A stretch of DNA of 64,000 bases. Source: Perkinsus olseni (lineage: Eukaryota > Perkinsozoa > Perkinsida > Perkinsidae). The DNA lies in assembly GCA_013115135.1 (NCBI GenBank), contig JABANP010000126.1, positions 59,639-123,638 of the forward strand, given 5' to 3'. The first letter of the stretch is position 1, and every line of letters begins with the position of its first letter. Positions 50,391 through 61,175 of this stretch are shown one piece after another. A program made the position numbers and the translations under genes. The notes under the pieces were generated by a model that saw only the letters and a list, made by a program, of their open reading frames with translations, did no database searches and was not told the origin of the DNA.

Positions 50391-50833
50391 CATCGGCCAT
50401 CGTTTGGCTGTGCCCGAACTATCAGATGTTATCGGCATCTAAAGTAAACCTATCATTTCGCAAAAGCTCGACCGTCTTTTGGGGGGGCCTCATCGTCCGT
50501 CCACGCGTGGATTCACGAACCACTCAAACGGGGTGATACCATCCAAGATCAAGCCTCCGAATTGGAAGGTGAAGGTCCATATGTGCGAATATTGACTAAG
50601 ATGTCATGTGCTACGTGAAGTGCTTCAATCCGGGCGAGTTTTTGTGCGACTCGTCCGAATCTAAGCCCCGACAAACGCGCTTGGACGGGATGCTTCCCAT
50701 GGTTGGAGTGTATTCACGTGTAATACCGTTGAGAAGACATCATCCGAACTCATCCGGCTCCACTCCACTTCTGTTTTCCTATCGCTCATACATGTGCATT
50801 TCTCATGCAGTAGCAGTTCCTAGCCCTCATCGT
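50391..50833 (+). other. 5' flank of copy E with conserved upstream frame
   Basis: An open frame from 50606 (MCYVKCFNPGEFLCDSSESK) runs in frame into the start block of copy E. Its duplicate at 58066-58260 is also open, but it is out of frame with copy E2 because of a small insertion near 58255. It may be a short upstream frame or part of an older, longer start. The function is not recognised. Confidence 0.35.
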
Positions 50834-51867
50834 ATGCTCTTCCCTGCTCACGTTGAATCCCTGAATCCCTCCGTCTTGAGATGGTTGAAAGGGTGTGGAA
50901 GGAGTCGACAGTCGTCGGGCCACTACCGGAGTTGATGTGTGATATTTTGGCCTACATACCCAAACCTGCCCTAACCTTGGATTGCCCCATGGAGGAGATT
51001 GTCCTCCACATCAAGAAGGAGCCCGACTTCATGTTTGCGAGTGACGGCGGAGTTTTCGGTATCTTCGAGGTGACCAAGCCCCTAGTCGTCGAGCAACTCC
51101 TCCCTCCCGGTGGGAGCATCACCCTAGCCCGCCCGTTTAAACGCGCCAAGGTCCAATGTTTCTACTGTGACATTTCTACCTGCCGTTTGTACTTGCTGTG
51201 TAATAGTAATGCTGCTGTCTGGCAGCTAATTGAGTATTGCTTGAAGGAGGGCAAAGTGGTGAAAGTCTACGAAATGCCTCTGATCACAGGTCTAGTAGAC
51301 GGTCGTACGGGGACCTGCGTCGTTGGTGAGCATTGCTTCCTCAATGTCTCCTGGCAAGATCGAGTTGAGGTCCTCCACGTCAAGCTGGGTGATAAGCGTC
51401 AATGCCCTACGGTGATCTTGTCTGTTAAGAAGGACCATCCTGACTTTTTCTGCGTGAGACTTCATCTCGTGTCCCGTGCCCCTGTGACCATTGATGTTGT
51501 GTACCCAAGAAAATCGACAGAACGCTCTGTAAGGCTCAAGATGGTGAGGGAGTCTTCCCCATTTCTCTTTGCGTGCAGATCCCGTTCTCTACCTGAGAAG
51601 GACCTGGCTTGTACGCCTATCTCTGGTACGAACCTCTATTTATGTCCGACCGAGGGCGGGCTATGCTTCCGTAACAGCAGATGGCGTCAAAAGTCACCGA
51701 CATTCGAGTTTAAGAAGCCATTGATGTTGTTCACGAGCCCCCTACCTGTTGCCGATCACTCTGGGAAGTTTTATTTCATGTCACGCAAGTCTCTCGCCCT
51801 TGTCGGTGAGGATGCCAAGAAATACAGGTATCGTCTTCTCCGTGCACATCCTTATCTTGCTATATGA
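50834..51867 (+). pseudogene. tandem family copy E, subfamily II; start block broken by 8-nt duplication
   Basis: The family ATG is at 50834. An 8-nt tandem duplication of AATCCCTG near 50856-50871 shifts the frame, so that reading ends at 50935. An intact frame restarts at the internal Met (50881, MVERVWK) and runs 328 residues to 51867. The body is subfamily II: MEEIVLHIKKEPDFMFASDG, VVEQLLPPGGSITLARPF, CRLYLLCNSNAAVWQLIEY, LHLVSRAPVTIDVVYPRKST, SPTFEFKKPLMLF and RYRLLRAHPYLAI. A shortened protein from 50881 would still contain the F-box-like motif and the whole body, so the copy may be functional. Confidence 0.65.
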
Positions 51868-52663
51868 GGTCGTTATCACTACGATTGTCGGGCAGCTCTC
51901 AATCAACGAGGCCATGTTACTCTCCTGTCATTATAGTATTAGGTTAGTTAGAAGCGTGTAGGACTCCAACCGTAGGCGGATTGCACTCCATGTTGTTGAA
52001 CTATGAGAACTGTAGAGAACTTCGTGTGTCTGGTCTCTTTTGCTGAGAATTAGTCCAACCGATTCCGATGAGGATCAAGGGTGGCCCTGATCTTGGCTAC
52101 GACAATCGATAAATCTGATTTCTTGAAAACGACTTCGGTCGCGTTTGAATGGATAGCTTTGAGCGGGGAGCCTTGGGCGGCTTTTGAAGGCTTGCGTGCG
52201 CCAGTTCGCCGCACCCGACCGGCGTTTAAAGCGGCCTTGAGCCTATCTAGCCGCCCTGTTGGTGCCTTCGCTAGGCCGACGGTTCGCGCGTAGAGTTGTG
52301 TGGCGCGATGCCCCCTGCTCCCCGAAGACCCTGTGACCATTGTCCATGTTTCAGTGACTAACAACGGAAGGTGACGGACGATAATCCTGAATATTTCGGG
52401 TCGGCTAGGAAACCGTGGTCATCCCTGCACTGTTGGACTTGTACAGGAGTAGTTGTGCAGCACCTCCGAATTGATGGCCCGATAAGTTGACCTGGTTAGG
52501 CCACTTTTCATAGTTGGATTGCATTTAGTTGTGATACCATTTAGCAGATGCTATCCATACTCGTTCAACTGCACTTCACACGATAAGTCTGTTGCCGGCC
52601 TTCTGGGTGCCGATGCCTCGAATAGGTTGATGCCTCATACAATAGCAGTGCCTCCTAGTTCGT
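51868..52663. repeat. spacer E to F, duplicated between E2 and A2
   Basis: It matches 59341-60135 almost base for base. Inside, 52081-52293 (+) is open for 70 codons (KTTSVAFEWIALSGEPWAAF), and the opposite strand is open for 104 codons (52050-52364). Both stay open in the duplicate. This patch is more GC-rich than its surroundings. No family is recognised, and recent duplication alone explains the conservation. Confidence 0.5.
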
Positions 52664-53612
52664 ATGCTCTTCCCTGCCCACGTTGAAGCCCTCCGTTGTT
52701 CGATGGTTGAAAGGGTGTGTAAGGAGTCGACAGTCGTCGGGCCACTACCGGAGTTGATGTGTGATATTGTAGCCTACATACCCAAACCTGCCCTAACATT
52801 GCCCCATGGAGGAAATTATCATTGACGTGAACAAGTTTCCGAAGGATATCTTCGTCGTTGGCGGTGGTGTCTTTGCTATCTTTGAGGATTCGCTCTCGTT
52901 GGTATTGCAGTGGGTATATCCTCCCAGTGAGAGTATCATGTTGGCCAGTCCGGATAAGCCCGGTATCGTGAAAGCCTTCCACGTCGATACTTCTGTCAGC
53001 TACCAATTGCCGCCGATCCGTAGGCAAGTGATTGTGCCGCTGCGGATTCTCATCGCTGATGATCATTGATTTGTCGCTGTGTGTTCGCAAGCATACCTCG
53101 AGGTTGTTCACATCAAGCCTGGTGATAATGACGGTTGTTTCAAGGCCATATGGTCTACAGCGGTAACTGATAAGCTGCACTGTATAAGGGCAGGACTCCA
53201 TCTGATTTCCCGTACCCCTCTTTTCATCGCTCTCGTCTATTCTGGTAATTCGACCCAGTTTTCGGTGGGGTTTGAAATGTCGAGGGAATCGTCGCCATTT
53301 CTCTTCAAGAGCACACTCTTCCCTGGGCCGCCTCCTCAAGAGCCACCTATTCGGTATATCACTGGCACCAACTTGTATGTCTGCAAAACAGAAAATGGTT
53401 TGTGCTCACGTAACAGTAGGTGGCATCGAAAGACACCTAGCTTTGAGTTCAAGAGAGCATTGCGAGTGGCCACAAGCTGGGATCCTTCTCCCGATCAATC
53501 CGGGAAGATCTACTTCCTCGGATACAACCCTCTCGTAACTTCCCGTAATGATACCGCGCTCACCGCGGACCGGTTTCGTCTTCTCCGTGCTCACCCTTAC
53601 CTTCCTATGTGA
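52664..53612 (+). pseudogene. tandem family copy F, subfamily II, broken
   Basis: The start block (with Cys-Ser at codons 17-18 as in copy A, and VCKEST) loses 5 nt near 52800 (within ACATTGCCCC), which shifts the frame. The body resumes as MEEIIIDVNKFPKDIFVVGG from 52806, meets TGA at 53067, and continues from 53079 (VCSQAYLEVVHIKPGDND) to 53612. The middle of the body is shorter than in copy E. The C-terminal half is recognisable: LHLISRTPLFIALVYSGNST, TPSFEFKRAL and FRLLRAHPYLPM. With two disruptions this copy is probably a pseudogene. Confidence 0.7.
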
Positions 53613-54985
53613 AGCTGTTATATGCCAGATCCCCGTCGAAGTGTTCCTTTCCGACTAGACTAGTTACGCTCAGACTTCATATTTAATTTAGTTTCATTAT
53701 CATTTCCGTCAATGATATCCGCTTTCGTTTGAGCGACGACTCGCAACTTACGAGTGGTAGCCTGTGCGAGCGGTAGGGCAGTAGCTTTTCTATCCCGTTG
53801 TCGCACATAATACAGCGCAGTCTTCACAACTTCACACAGAAAGTCTGAGATCTCTGTTCTCCGATGAACGATGTTCTGCTTGGAAATCCCTATTCCCTAT
53901 TGATGGGAGATGCGTTCCCGAAATCACCTTCACCTCTCTTAAACACCTTTCAAAAGGGTAAATGCTTACTGCATCCCCGCAAGATTGAATCGGATTGCTC
54001 GGAATCGTCGTGTAGAATGGTCATGTGTCGTAGTAGATATTCCGTAGCGTACCTGAGAAGCCCCTCTCCAGACCTGAGGACTCGGGACAAATGAACACTC
54101 GTGTATCCGCCATATCAAGCGTCATTCACTATTCACTTCGCCGCCTAAGGTCCCCCCTTACTGCGCGCATCAACACATATAGAGCGACGGCCGAATGGAT
54201 GCTCGCCAACGTACCCCGATGGACTTCGCAATTCTGCCCAAGAACAACTCGGGAATTATCCACAGTAGTAGTGCAGATTGTACAAGTTACATTACTGAGG
54301 GTATCTAGTACTGCCGAGCTGTAGGATGGCACCTGTTTCTCTTGGAACTTCTGAAAGAGGCAGTCGTCTTCTCCGTACCCACCCGCACCTAACATTATCA
54401 ATCCGCCGTCACACCGACTACCAGCAGGGCGTTCTGCTCCGAGAATCCTCACCTTTCGTTCGAGTCTTTTCATCACCATTTATGCGCCCGCGTTGAGTTG
54501 ACTCACAGGTGATCCATCTGGTATCGGGCGTGGATATGAAATTGGGGTTAAAAAGGAGCGACGATCACGAAAGTGATGTGCTGTAACATGGAGGTGGGTG
54601 CAGGGGCGGCATATATTGTCAAAGACCGTCTAGTTGTCCATGTGGGACTAGCATTATCACGGTGGAACGAATATGGGGACCTGGGCAGCATGATATAGTA
54701 GCTTCTCTTTAACTCTCCCTGGACCACTATCTTTAGCAGGACTGTGAGGGAGAATGCAACTGCTTCTCTGCACCAAGTCATGATGAGTTACTCATTTCAG
54801 TTATCCCTCCATCGTTTCAGCTTGTATCAATGCCCTTATTCCTCAGCGCCAGACGAGGAGGGTGACCTGTCAAGGGTCTGCGTACGAGTTTTTTGACCGC
54901 ATGAGATTCGTGCATGCGTACGGCGTTCGTTTACGTATGTTGACTTCACATCCCCACAGCCAGGGTATCCGTCCTTCCGATTACG
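53613..54985. repeat. spacer F to G; 3' part duplicated from the C-D spacer
   Basis: From about 54110 it matches 46650-47527. The first 500 nt show no clear match elsewhere in the window and no supported gene. Confidence 0.55.
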
Positions 54986-55993
54986 ATGCTCTTCCCTGCC
55001 CACGTTGAAGCCCTCCGTGTTGAGATGGTTGAAAGGGTGTGGAAGGAGTCGACAGTCGTCGGGCCACTACCGGAGTTGATGTGTGATATTATGGCCTACA
55101 TACCCAAACCTGACCTAACCTTGGATTGCCTCACGGAGGAGATTATCATCAAGGATAAGCCTGACTACATCTTCTGTGAAGACGGTGTCGTGTACGGTGT
55201 CTTTAGGAGATATAAGTGTATCTACGTTGAGCAGGTATCTCCTCCCGGAAAGCAGGTCGATTTCGTGAGGAATCCTCACAGTTTCCAACCTGACTGGTAT
55301 AGCGCTGCTTACTATTACGATCCGGTCGCTGCCAGACTCTACCTTCTGCGTGACGGTGGTGGCGACGCTAAGGACGACCGTCGCATCCGAGGCGAAGTGT
55401 ACCTGCTTGAGTATGATGTGAAGGCTGGTGAGGTTGTCAGGAAATCCACATTGGGTAACCTCGGAGGCTTGACAATTTTCCCTCGAAGAATGGCAGTCAT
55501 TGCCGGGCATGTCTTCCTCGCGGTCGAGTGGGGCAACAGCAACGGCGAAGTTCTTTACGCGGACTCTGAGGGTAGAGTGAATGTGATATGGCATGCCGCA
55601 GAAGGGGACTTCGAGTTCGATGGCCTCCATCCAGTATCAGCATCACCACTAACATTGGATGTTATCTACTCCAAGGACGAGAAAGCCTGTCATTCCGTCA
55701 GACTGGTGATGACCAGATCAGCAGCTCCCATCTTGTTCAAAGAGACATGTAGGAGTTCCATACCGGAGTTGGGCACTTTCGGAGGAGGCATTCTCATCGC
55801 CGGTTTCACTTCAAGCTGTTGTATTTACGATAGTCGTCTGAGGAGGTTGTCGGGAGAGTTCGGTTTGCCTCGGAATCCTGGGATTCGAGGCATCCAAACC
55901 GATAGGCATGGGAATACTTATCTTCTCATCGAACGATACATCAAGAACAAGAGTAGCCCTCGTGTCCTCTGTGCCTTTCCCTACGTCACCTGA
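54986..55993 (+). CDS. tandem family copy G, subfamily I, near-identical to D
   Basis: A single exon of 335 residues, colinear with copy D and differing at only a limited number of residues. Examples are PDLTLDCLTEE for PALTLDCPMEE in the start block, EDGVVYGVF for EDSFVYGVF, and LAVEWGNSNG for LAVEWENSNG. Some differences fall in the otherwise invariant start block, so that block is not immune to change. Intact. Confidence 0.75.
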   Translation: MLFPAHVEALRVEMVERVWKESTVVGPLPELMCDIMAYIPKPDLTLDCLTEEIIIKDKPDYIFCEDGVVYGVFRRYKCIYVEQVSPPGKQVDFVRNPHSFQPDWYSAAYYYDPVAARLYLLRDGGGDAKDDRRIRGEVYLLEYDVKAGEVVRKSTLGNLGGLTIFPRRMAVIAGHVFLAVEWGNSNGEVLYADSEGRVNVIWHAAEGDFEFDGLHPVSASPLTLDVIYSKDEKACHSVRLVMTRSAAPILFKETCRSSIPELGTFGGGILIAGFTSSCCIYDSRLRRLSGEFGLPRNPGIRGIQTDRHGNTYLLIERYIKNKSSPRVLCAFPYVT

Positions 55994-57190
55994 GGGGTTA
56001 CTCTCTTATATACGAGAACTATGGTCCATGCTACCTGCGAGCCATTTGAGGGCCCTCCTGGTTGATGATAGATTTTTTTCTATGCGGGAGAATTGTTTAA
56101 CATGATTGTTTTTCAACCATTGAGATTGGTTGAGTTGATTCTTCTAGAAGCGTCCTCGAGTCCCATAGGGCTGTACACATCAGCAGGATGCCTTCTCCTC
56201 GGTCATTTGATATGGCCTTTTTCCTTCATCTCCCGGACTCCTCAGAGAGCACTGAAGACGAGGACGTCAGAAAGTCTGGCCAACCGGATCGCACCTCGTT
56301 CTAAAACAGAGTATTGCGGTGCGGGCGTTGGTTGTCAAGCATGATGGAAGACGAATGAATCGAGTGAGGAAGAAGACCCGCTACACAAAAAGTCGACCAG
56401 CACTCTTCGTGCTGATGAAGTAGGCGTTTAAAAGTACGCAGTGGAGGAGGAAAATAGGATTCATTCTTTAGCGACTCCTGTGGGACAACAGTTCTCATCA
56501 TGAGGAACTATTACTCCACGTCAATATTACCCGAACAATTCCTTGTCCTGAAAAATTGACTTTTTCTAACGGTCGTCAACCATTGATATCAGCAAATTCA
56601 AGAGTGTTAGGCTACCCTTCTCCCATCACTCTTGGCATCTGCGGATTTTCTGGGTCTCAATCTTCGATGGATTGAGACCATCGGCCGTACCATTCAACTT
56701 ACAGATCACTTCCCGATACTCCCTGCCTTGATGAGACTTCTTGAGAGTTCTTCTGAATATGACTCTTCGTTAGTGAAATCGAGCTTGAGTTTGTTTAATT
56801 TGGGTCAACAGAATGGCCAAATTGGGAGGAGTCACTTCCAGTTTAAGCACTACATTCACTTTAAGCTCTCGCGAACAGGTCGATGGGAGAGCCTGGTCCT
56901 GGAACGACGAGTGCCAGCTGACACCAGAACAGCTCGGAATGATGTTGAGAAGTGAGCTGCACGCTAAAGCTGAGGCGTCATCTTATATCCCGCGTCCCTC
57001 CAACCGTTAGCATTGTGTGTGAAGAGGAAATCGGCACAGCGCTCTGGGGGACTCGGAAGGTTGTACCCGCTCAATAGACAGTTGAAGCTGCTAGACGTGT
57101 CACTTCATCTAGCATCCCGCATACCGCATCATGCGACCCGCATGTAATCGACGGCTTATTAGCTCAGTGTTCGGGGAGCCTCGAGTTAGT
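55994..57190. repeat. spacer downstream of copy G (duplicate of the spacer after D)
   Basis: Near-identical to 48536-49736, including the short open frames 56632-56955 and 56813-57010. No gene is supported. Confidence 0.55.
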
Positions 57191-57843
57191 GAACAGGTGG
57201 CCAGTTACAGGTCGGCACTAATTATCTTCAAGAGGATTTCCTGTGCCAAACTAACACAGAAGCGTCTCACTCGTTGGCCAATCTCGGCTATTAACTTGTA
57301 CTTCTGCCGTTCAAATAGCAGTTATTGCTTTCATATCACCGAGTAGAGTATGAAGTCACCAATGCTCAAGTTTGAGGGGTCGATCGAATACTCTGCTAAC
57401 TGCCTGCCCACTGCCGATCGCGCTAGGGAATCCCAATCGATCGTCATGCCAAGGGAAACAGATGTGGTCTTATCCGTGCTCACTCTTACGACACTTTAGA
57501 TTCTCCCTATCACAGCTCGCGACAGTCGAGTATGACTGCTCTATAACGCCAACCCCGAGATGATTTTTTTCACGACAATCTCCGTTGCGGTGGAACCGCA
57601 TGCTCGGCGAGCCGAATGGTTCGACCACATTGCTACATGTGTGCCTGCAACGCCGACACGGGTGTTGCAACTCACATTTTCGTTACAACAAAAGCATACT
57701 CTACGTTTCATATGTTGTTCACTCCCCACGTTGAGAATCTCCATCCTGACATGGTTGAAAAAGGAAAGAATTGGCTGTTCGAACCCTTGCATGCTGACTC
57801 CGTGCGCAAAGTGCCTAATGATGTGCTAACGATCGTGGCGTGA
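57191..57843 (+). pseudogene. decayed tandem-family remnants, duplicate of those at 49.7-50.4 kb
   Basis: The C-terminal piece (near 57355-57440, SPMLKFEGSIEY) and the start-block piece (57712-57843, MLFTPHVENLHPDMVEKGKN) recur here. The start-block piece has diverged from its 50.26-kb partner more than the surrounding DNA, including an indel that changes the frame. Confidence 0.6.
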
Positions 57844-58301
57844 CCTTCATCGGCCATCGCTTGGCTCTGCCCGAACTATCAGATGTTATCGGCATCAAAA
57901 GTAAACCTATCATTCGGCCAAAGCTCGTCTTTTTTCGGGGGAGGAGCGCTCATCGTCCGTCCACGCGTGGATTCACGAACAACTCAAACGGGGTGATACC
58001 ATCCGAGATCAAGCCTCCGAATTGGAAGGTGAAGGTCCATATGTGTGAATATTGACTGAGATGTCATGTGCTACGTGAAGTGCTTCAATTCGGGCGAGTT
58101 TTTGTGCGACTCGTCCGAATCTAAGCCCCGACAAACGCGCTTGGACGGGATGCTTCCCATGGTTGGAGTGTATTCACGTGTGATACCGTTGAGAAGACAT
58201 CATCCGAACTCATCCAGCTCCACTCCACTTCTGTTTTCCTATCGCTCATACTGTCATACATGCGCATTTCTCATGCAGGAGCAGTTCCTAGCCCCCATCG
58301 T
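57844..58301. other. 5' flank of copy E2
   Basis: It duplicates 50391-50833. The open frame from 58066 corresponds to that at 50606. Confidence 0.4.
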
Positions 58302-59338
58302 ATGCTCTTCCCTGCCCACGTTGAAGCCCTCCGTCTTGAGATGGTTGAAAGGGTGTGGAAGGAGTCGACAGTCGTCGGGCCACTACCGGAGTTGATGTGT
58401 GATATTATGGCCTACATACCCAAACCTGCCCTAACCTTGGATTGCCCTATGGAGGAGATTGTCCTCCACATCAAGAAGGAGCCCGACTTCATGCTTGCGA
58501 GTGACGGCGTACTTAGCGGAGTTTTCGGTATCTTCGAGGTGACCAAGCCCCTAGTCGTCGAGCAACTCCTCCCTCCCGGTGGGAGCATCACCCTAGCCCG
58601 CCCGTTTGAACGCGCCAAGGTCCAATCTTTCTACTGTGACATTTCTACCTGCCGTTTGTACTTGCTGTGTAATAGTAATGCTGCTGTCTGGCAGCTAATT
58701 GAGTATTGCTTGAAGGAGGGCAAAGTGGTGAAAGTCTACGAAATGCCTCTGATCACAGATCTAGTAGACGGTCGTACGGGGACCTGCGTCGTTGGTGAGC
58801 ATTGCTTCCTCAATGTCTCCTGGCAAGATCGAGTTGAGGTCCTCCACGTCAAGCTGGGTGATAAGCGTCAATGCCCTACGGTCATCTTGTCTGTTAAGAA
58901 GGACCATCCTGACTTTTTCTGCGTGAGACTTCATCCCGTGTCCCGTGCCCCTGTGACCATTGATGTTGTGTACCCAAGAAAATCGACAGAACGCTCTGTA
59001 AGGCTCAAGATGGTGAGGGAGTCTTCCCCATTTCTCTTTGCGTGCAGATCCCGTTCTCTACCTGAGAAGGACCTGGCTTGTACGCCTATCTCTGGTACGA
59101 ACCTCTATTTATGTCCGACCGAGGGCGGGCTATGCTTCCGTAACAGCAGATGGCGTCAAAAAGTCACCGACATTCGAGTTTAAGAAGCCATTGATGTTGT
59201 TCACGAGCCCCCTACCTGTTGCCGATCACTCTGGGAAGTTTTTATTTCATGTCACGCAAGTCTCTCGCCCTTGTCGGTGAGGGATGCCAAGAAATACAGG
59301 TATCGTCTTCTCCGTGCACATCCTTATCTTGCTATATG
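58302..59338 (+). pseudogene. tandem family copy E2, subfamily II; 3' end broken by three one-base insertions
   Basis: The start block is intact here, unlike in copy E. The frame runs 58302-59183 (293 residues) with the copy E body plus a four-residue insertion (VLSG). Compared with E there are three single-base insertions, each in a homopolymer: an extra A near 59160, an extra T near 59242 and an extra G near 59282. The first ends the frame at 59183; the net shift after all three is zero, so the last codons (RAHPYLAI) are back in frame. It is either a 3'-truncated gene or the result of assembly errors. Confidence 0.65.
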
Positions 59339-59340
59339 AG

Positions 59341-60135
59341 GTCGTTATCACTACGATTGTCGGGCAGCTCTCAATCAACGAGGCCATGTTACTCTCCTGT
59401 CAGTATAGTATTAGGTTAGTTAGAAGCGAGTAGGACTCCAACCGCAGGCGGATTGCACTCCATGTTGTTGAACTATGAGAACTGTAGAGAACTTCGTGTG
59501 TCTGGTCTCTTTTGCTGAGAATTAGTCCAACCGATTCCGATGAGGATCAAGGGTGGCCCTGATCTTGGCTACGACAATCGATAAATCTGATTTCTTGAAA
59601 ACGACTTCGGTCGCGTTTGAATGGATAGCTTTGAGCGGGGAGCCTTGGGCGGCTTTTGAAGGCTTGCGTGCGCCAGTTCACCGCACCCGACCGGCGTTTA
59701 AAGCGGCCTTGAGCCTATCTAGCCGCCCTGTTGGTGCCTTCGCTAGGCCGACGGTTCGCGCGTAGAGTTGTGTGGCGCGATGCCCCCTGCTCCCCGAAGA
59801 CCCTGTGACCATTGTCCATGTTTCAGTGACTAACAACGGAAGGTGACGGACGATAATTCTGAATATTTCGGGTCGGCTAGGAAACCGTGGTCATCCCTGC
59901 ACTGTTGGACTTGTACAGGAGTAGTTGTGCAGCACCTCCGAATTGATGGCCCGATAAGTTGACCTGGTTAGGCCACTTTTCATAGTTGGATTGCATTTAG
60001 TTGTGATACCATTTAGCAGATGCTATCCATACTCGTTCAACTGCACTTCACACGATAAGTCTGTTGCCGGCCTTCTGGGTGCCGATGCCTCGAATAGGTT
60101 GATGCCTCATACAATAGCAGTGCCTCCTAGTTCGT
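59341..60135. repeat. spacer E2 to A2 (duplicate of the E-F spacer)
   Basis: Near-identical to 51868-52663, including the 70-codon plus frame (59553-59765) with one Arg to His change. Confidence 0.55.
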
Positions 60136-61175
60136 ATGCTCCTCCCTGCTCACGTTGAAGCCCTCCGTGTTGAGATGGTTGAAAGGGTGTGGAAGGAGTC
60201 GACAGTCGTCGGGCCACTACCGGAGTTGATGTGTGATATTATGGCCTACATACCCAAACCTGCCCTAACCTTGGATTGCCCTATGGGAGAAATAATCACC
60301 AAGGATAAGCCTGACTTTGTCTTCACTAATGATGGCATCGTGTACGGTGTCTTCAAAGGGAACAACTCCATCTCTCTCCAGGGCATCTCTTCTCCTGGGA
60401 AGCGTATCGATTTAGTCGGGGATTCCAGCGTTCGCTGTGGTCGTTACTATAACGCTACATCCTATTACGATGCTGACACTTCCCACCTTTACGTTCTCCA
60501 TGATGATGGTGGAGGGCTAGGACCGTCTCCTGACATCTCTGGTGACGTGTCTCTAATCGACTTCGACGTGAAGGCCCTTAAAGTGCACGAGATTGTTAGA
60601 TTGGGGAATCTCGCCAGTGGAGGGAGTTTTCCGTGTCTGATGACCATGGTCGGTGGTCATGCTTTTCTCGGAGTAGAGTGGGGTAGTGGCAGCCCTACCG
60701 GCTCTATTGAAGTTCTCTGTGTTGACCCGGGTGGTAAGATAAGTGCCCTGTGGAGTAAATTATTTACTGTAAATACGATAAGAAGGTTAGGTTGCTTGGC
60801 CTCCATCCAGTATCAGCATCGCCACTGACCTTGGATGTTATCTACTCGAAAAGTGCCATCTGCCACTCCGTTAGACTAGAGCTGACCGCCTCTGAGCTCC
60901 CGACTGTACTTCAACGGAATTACAGTAGTCGAATTCCTACCGGTCAGGGCTCACCCGTATTTGGAGCGGGCATCCTAGTGGTCCGGTCTGCTTCGAGCTA
61001 CTCTCTCTTCGACAGTCGCTTGAGGAGAATCTCCAGCGAGTTGAGTTTGCCTGGGAATCCTGAGTGCTTGGGCGTTCAAACCGATAGACGTGGGGGTCTC
61101 TATCTCTCTATTAGACGGCGGTTGGGCACCAAGGACCGCTCTCGACTGCTATACGCCTTCCCCTACGCTAGATGA
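60136..61175 (+). pseudogene. tandem family copy A2, mosaic, broken by a 14-nt insertion
   Basis: The 5' flank and start position match copy F. The body matches copy A closely (DKPDFVFTNDGIVYGVFKGN, YYDADTSHLYVLHDDGG, LHPVSASPLTLDVIYSKSAI). A 14-nt insertion at 60761-60774 shifts the frame: the first part ends at 60828, and the second part is open from 60792 to 61175. The insertion creates AGTAAAT-T-ATTTACT, an inverted repeat made from the target sequence. Without it the copy would be complete, so the lesion is young. Confidence 0.7.
60754..60774. repeat. 14-nt insertion forming a short inverted repeat
   Basis: Copy A reads GAGTAAATACGA here. Copy A2 has 14 extra bases that invert and then repeat AGTAAAT. 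This is the pattern expected from template switching at a hairpin or from imperfect excision of an element. Confidence 0.6.

Larger units (their letters stand above)
46650..52680 (+). repeat. segmental duplication, left copy (carries D, E and 5' part of F)
   Basis: The segment matches about 54110-60150 in the same orientation, with an offset growing from about 7,455 to 7,472 through small indels. Genes, spacers and remnants keep the same order: D with G, E with E2, spacer 51.87-52.66 kb with 59.34-60.13 kb. The match stops inside the start block of copy F, where the right copy continues as A2. Confidence 0.8.
54110..60150 (+). repeat. segmental duplication, right copy (carries G, E2 and 5' flank of A2)
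   Basis: This is the right-hand partner of the segment at about 46650-52680. Identity is high enough to follow by eye across coding and non-coding DNA, which implies a recent event. The right end lies in the start block of copy A2. Confidence 0.8.
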
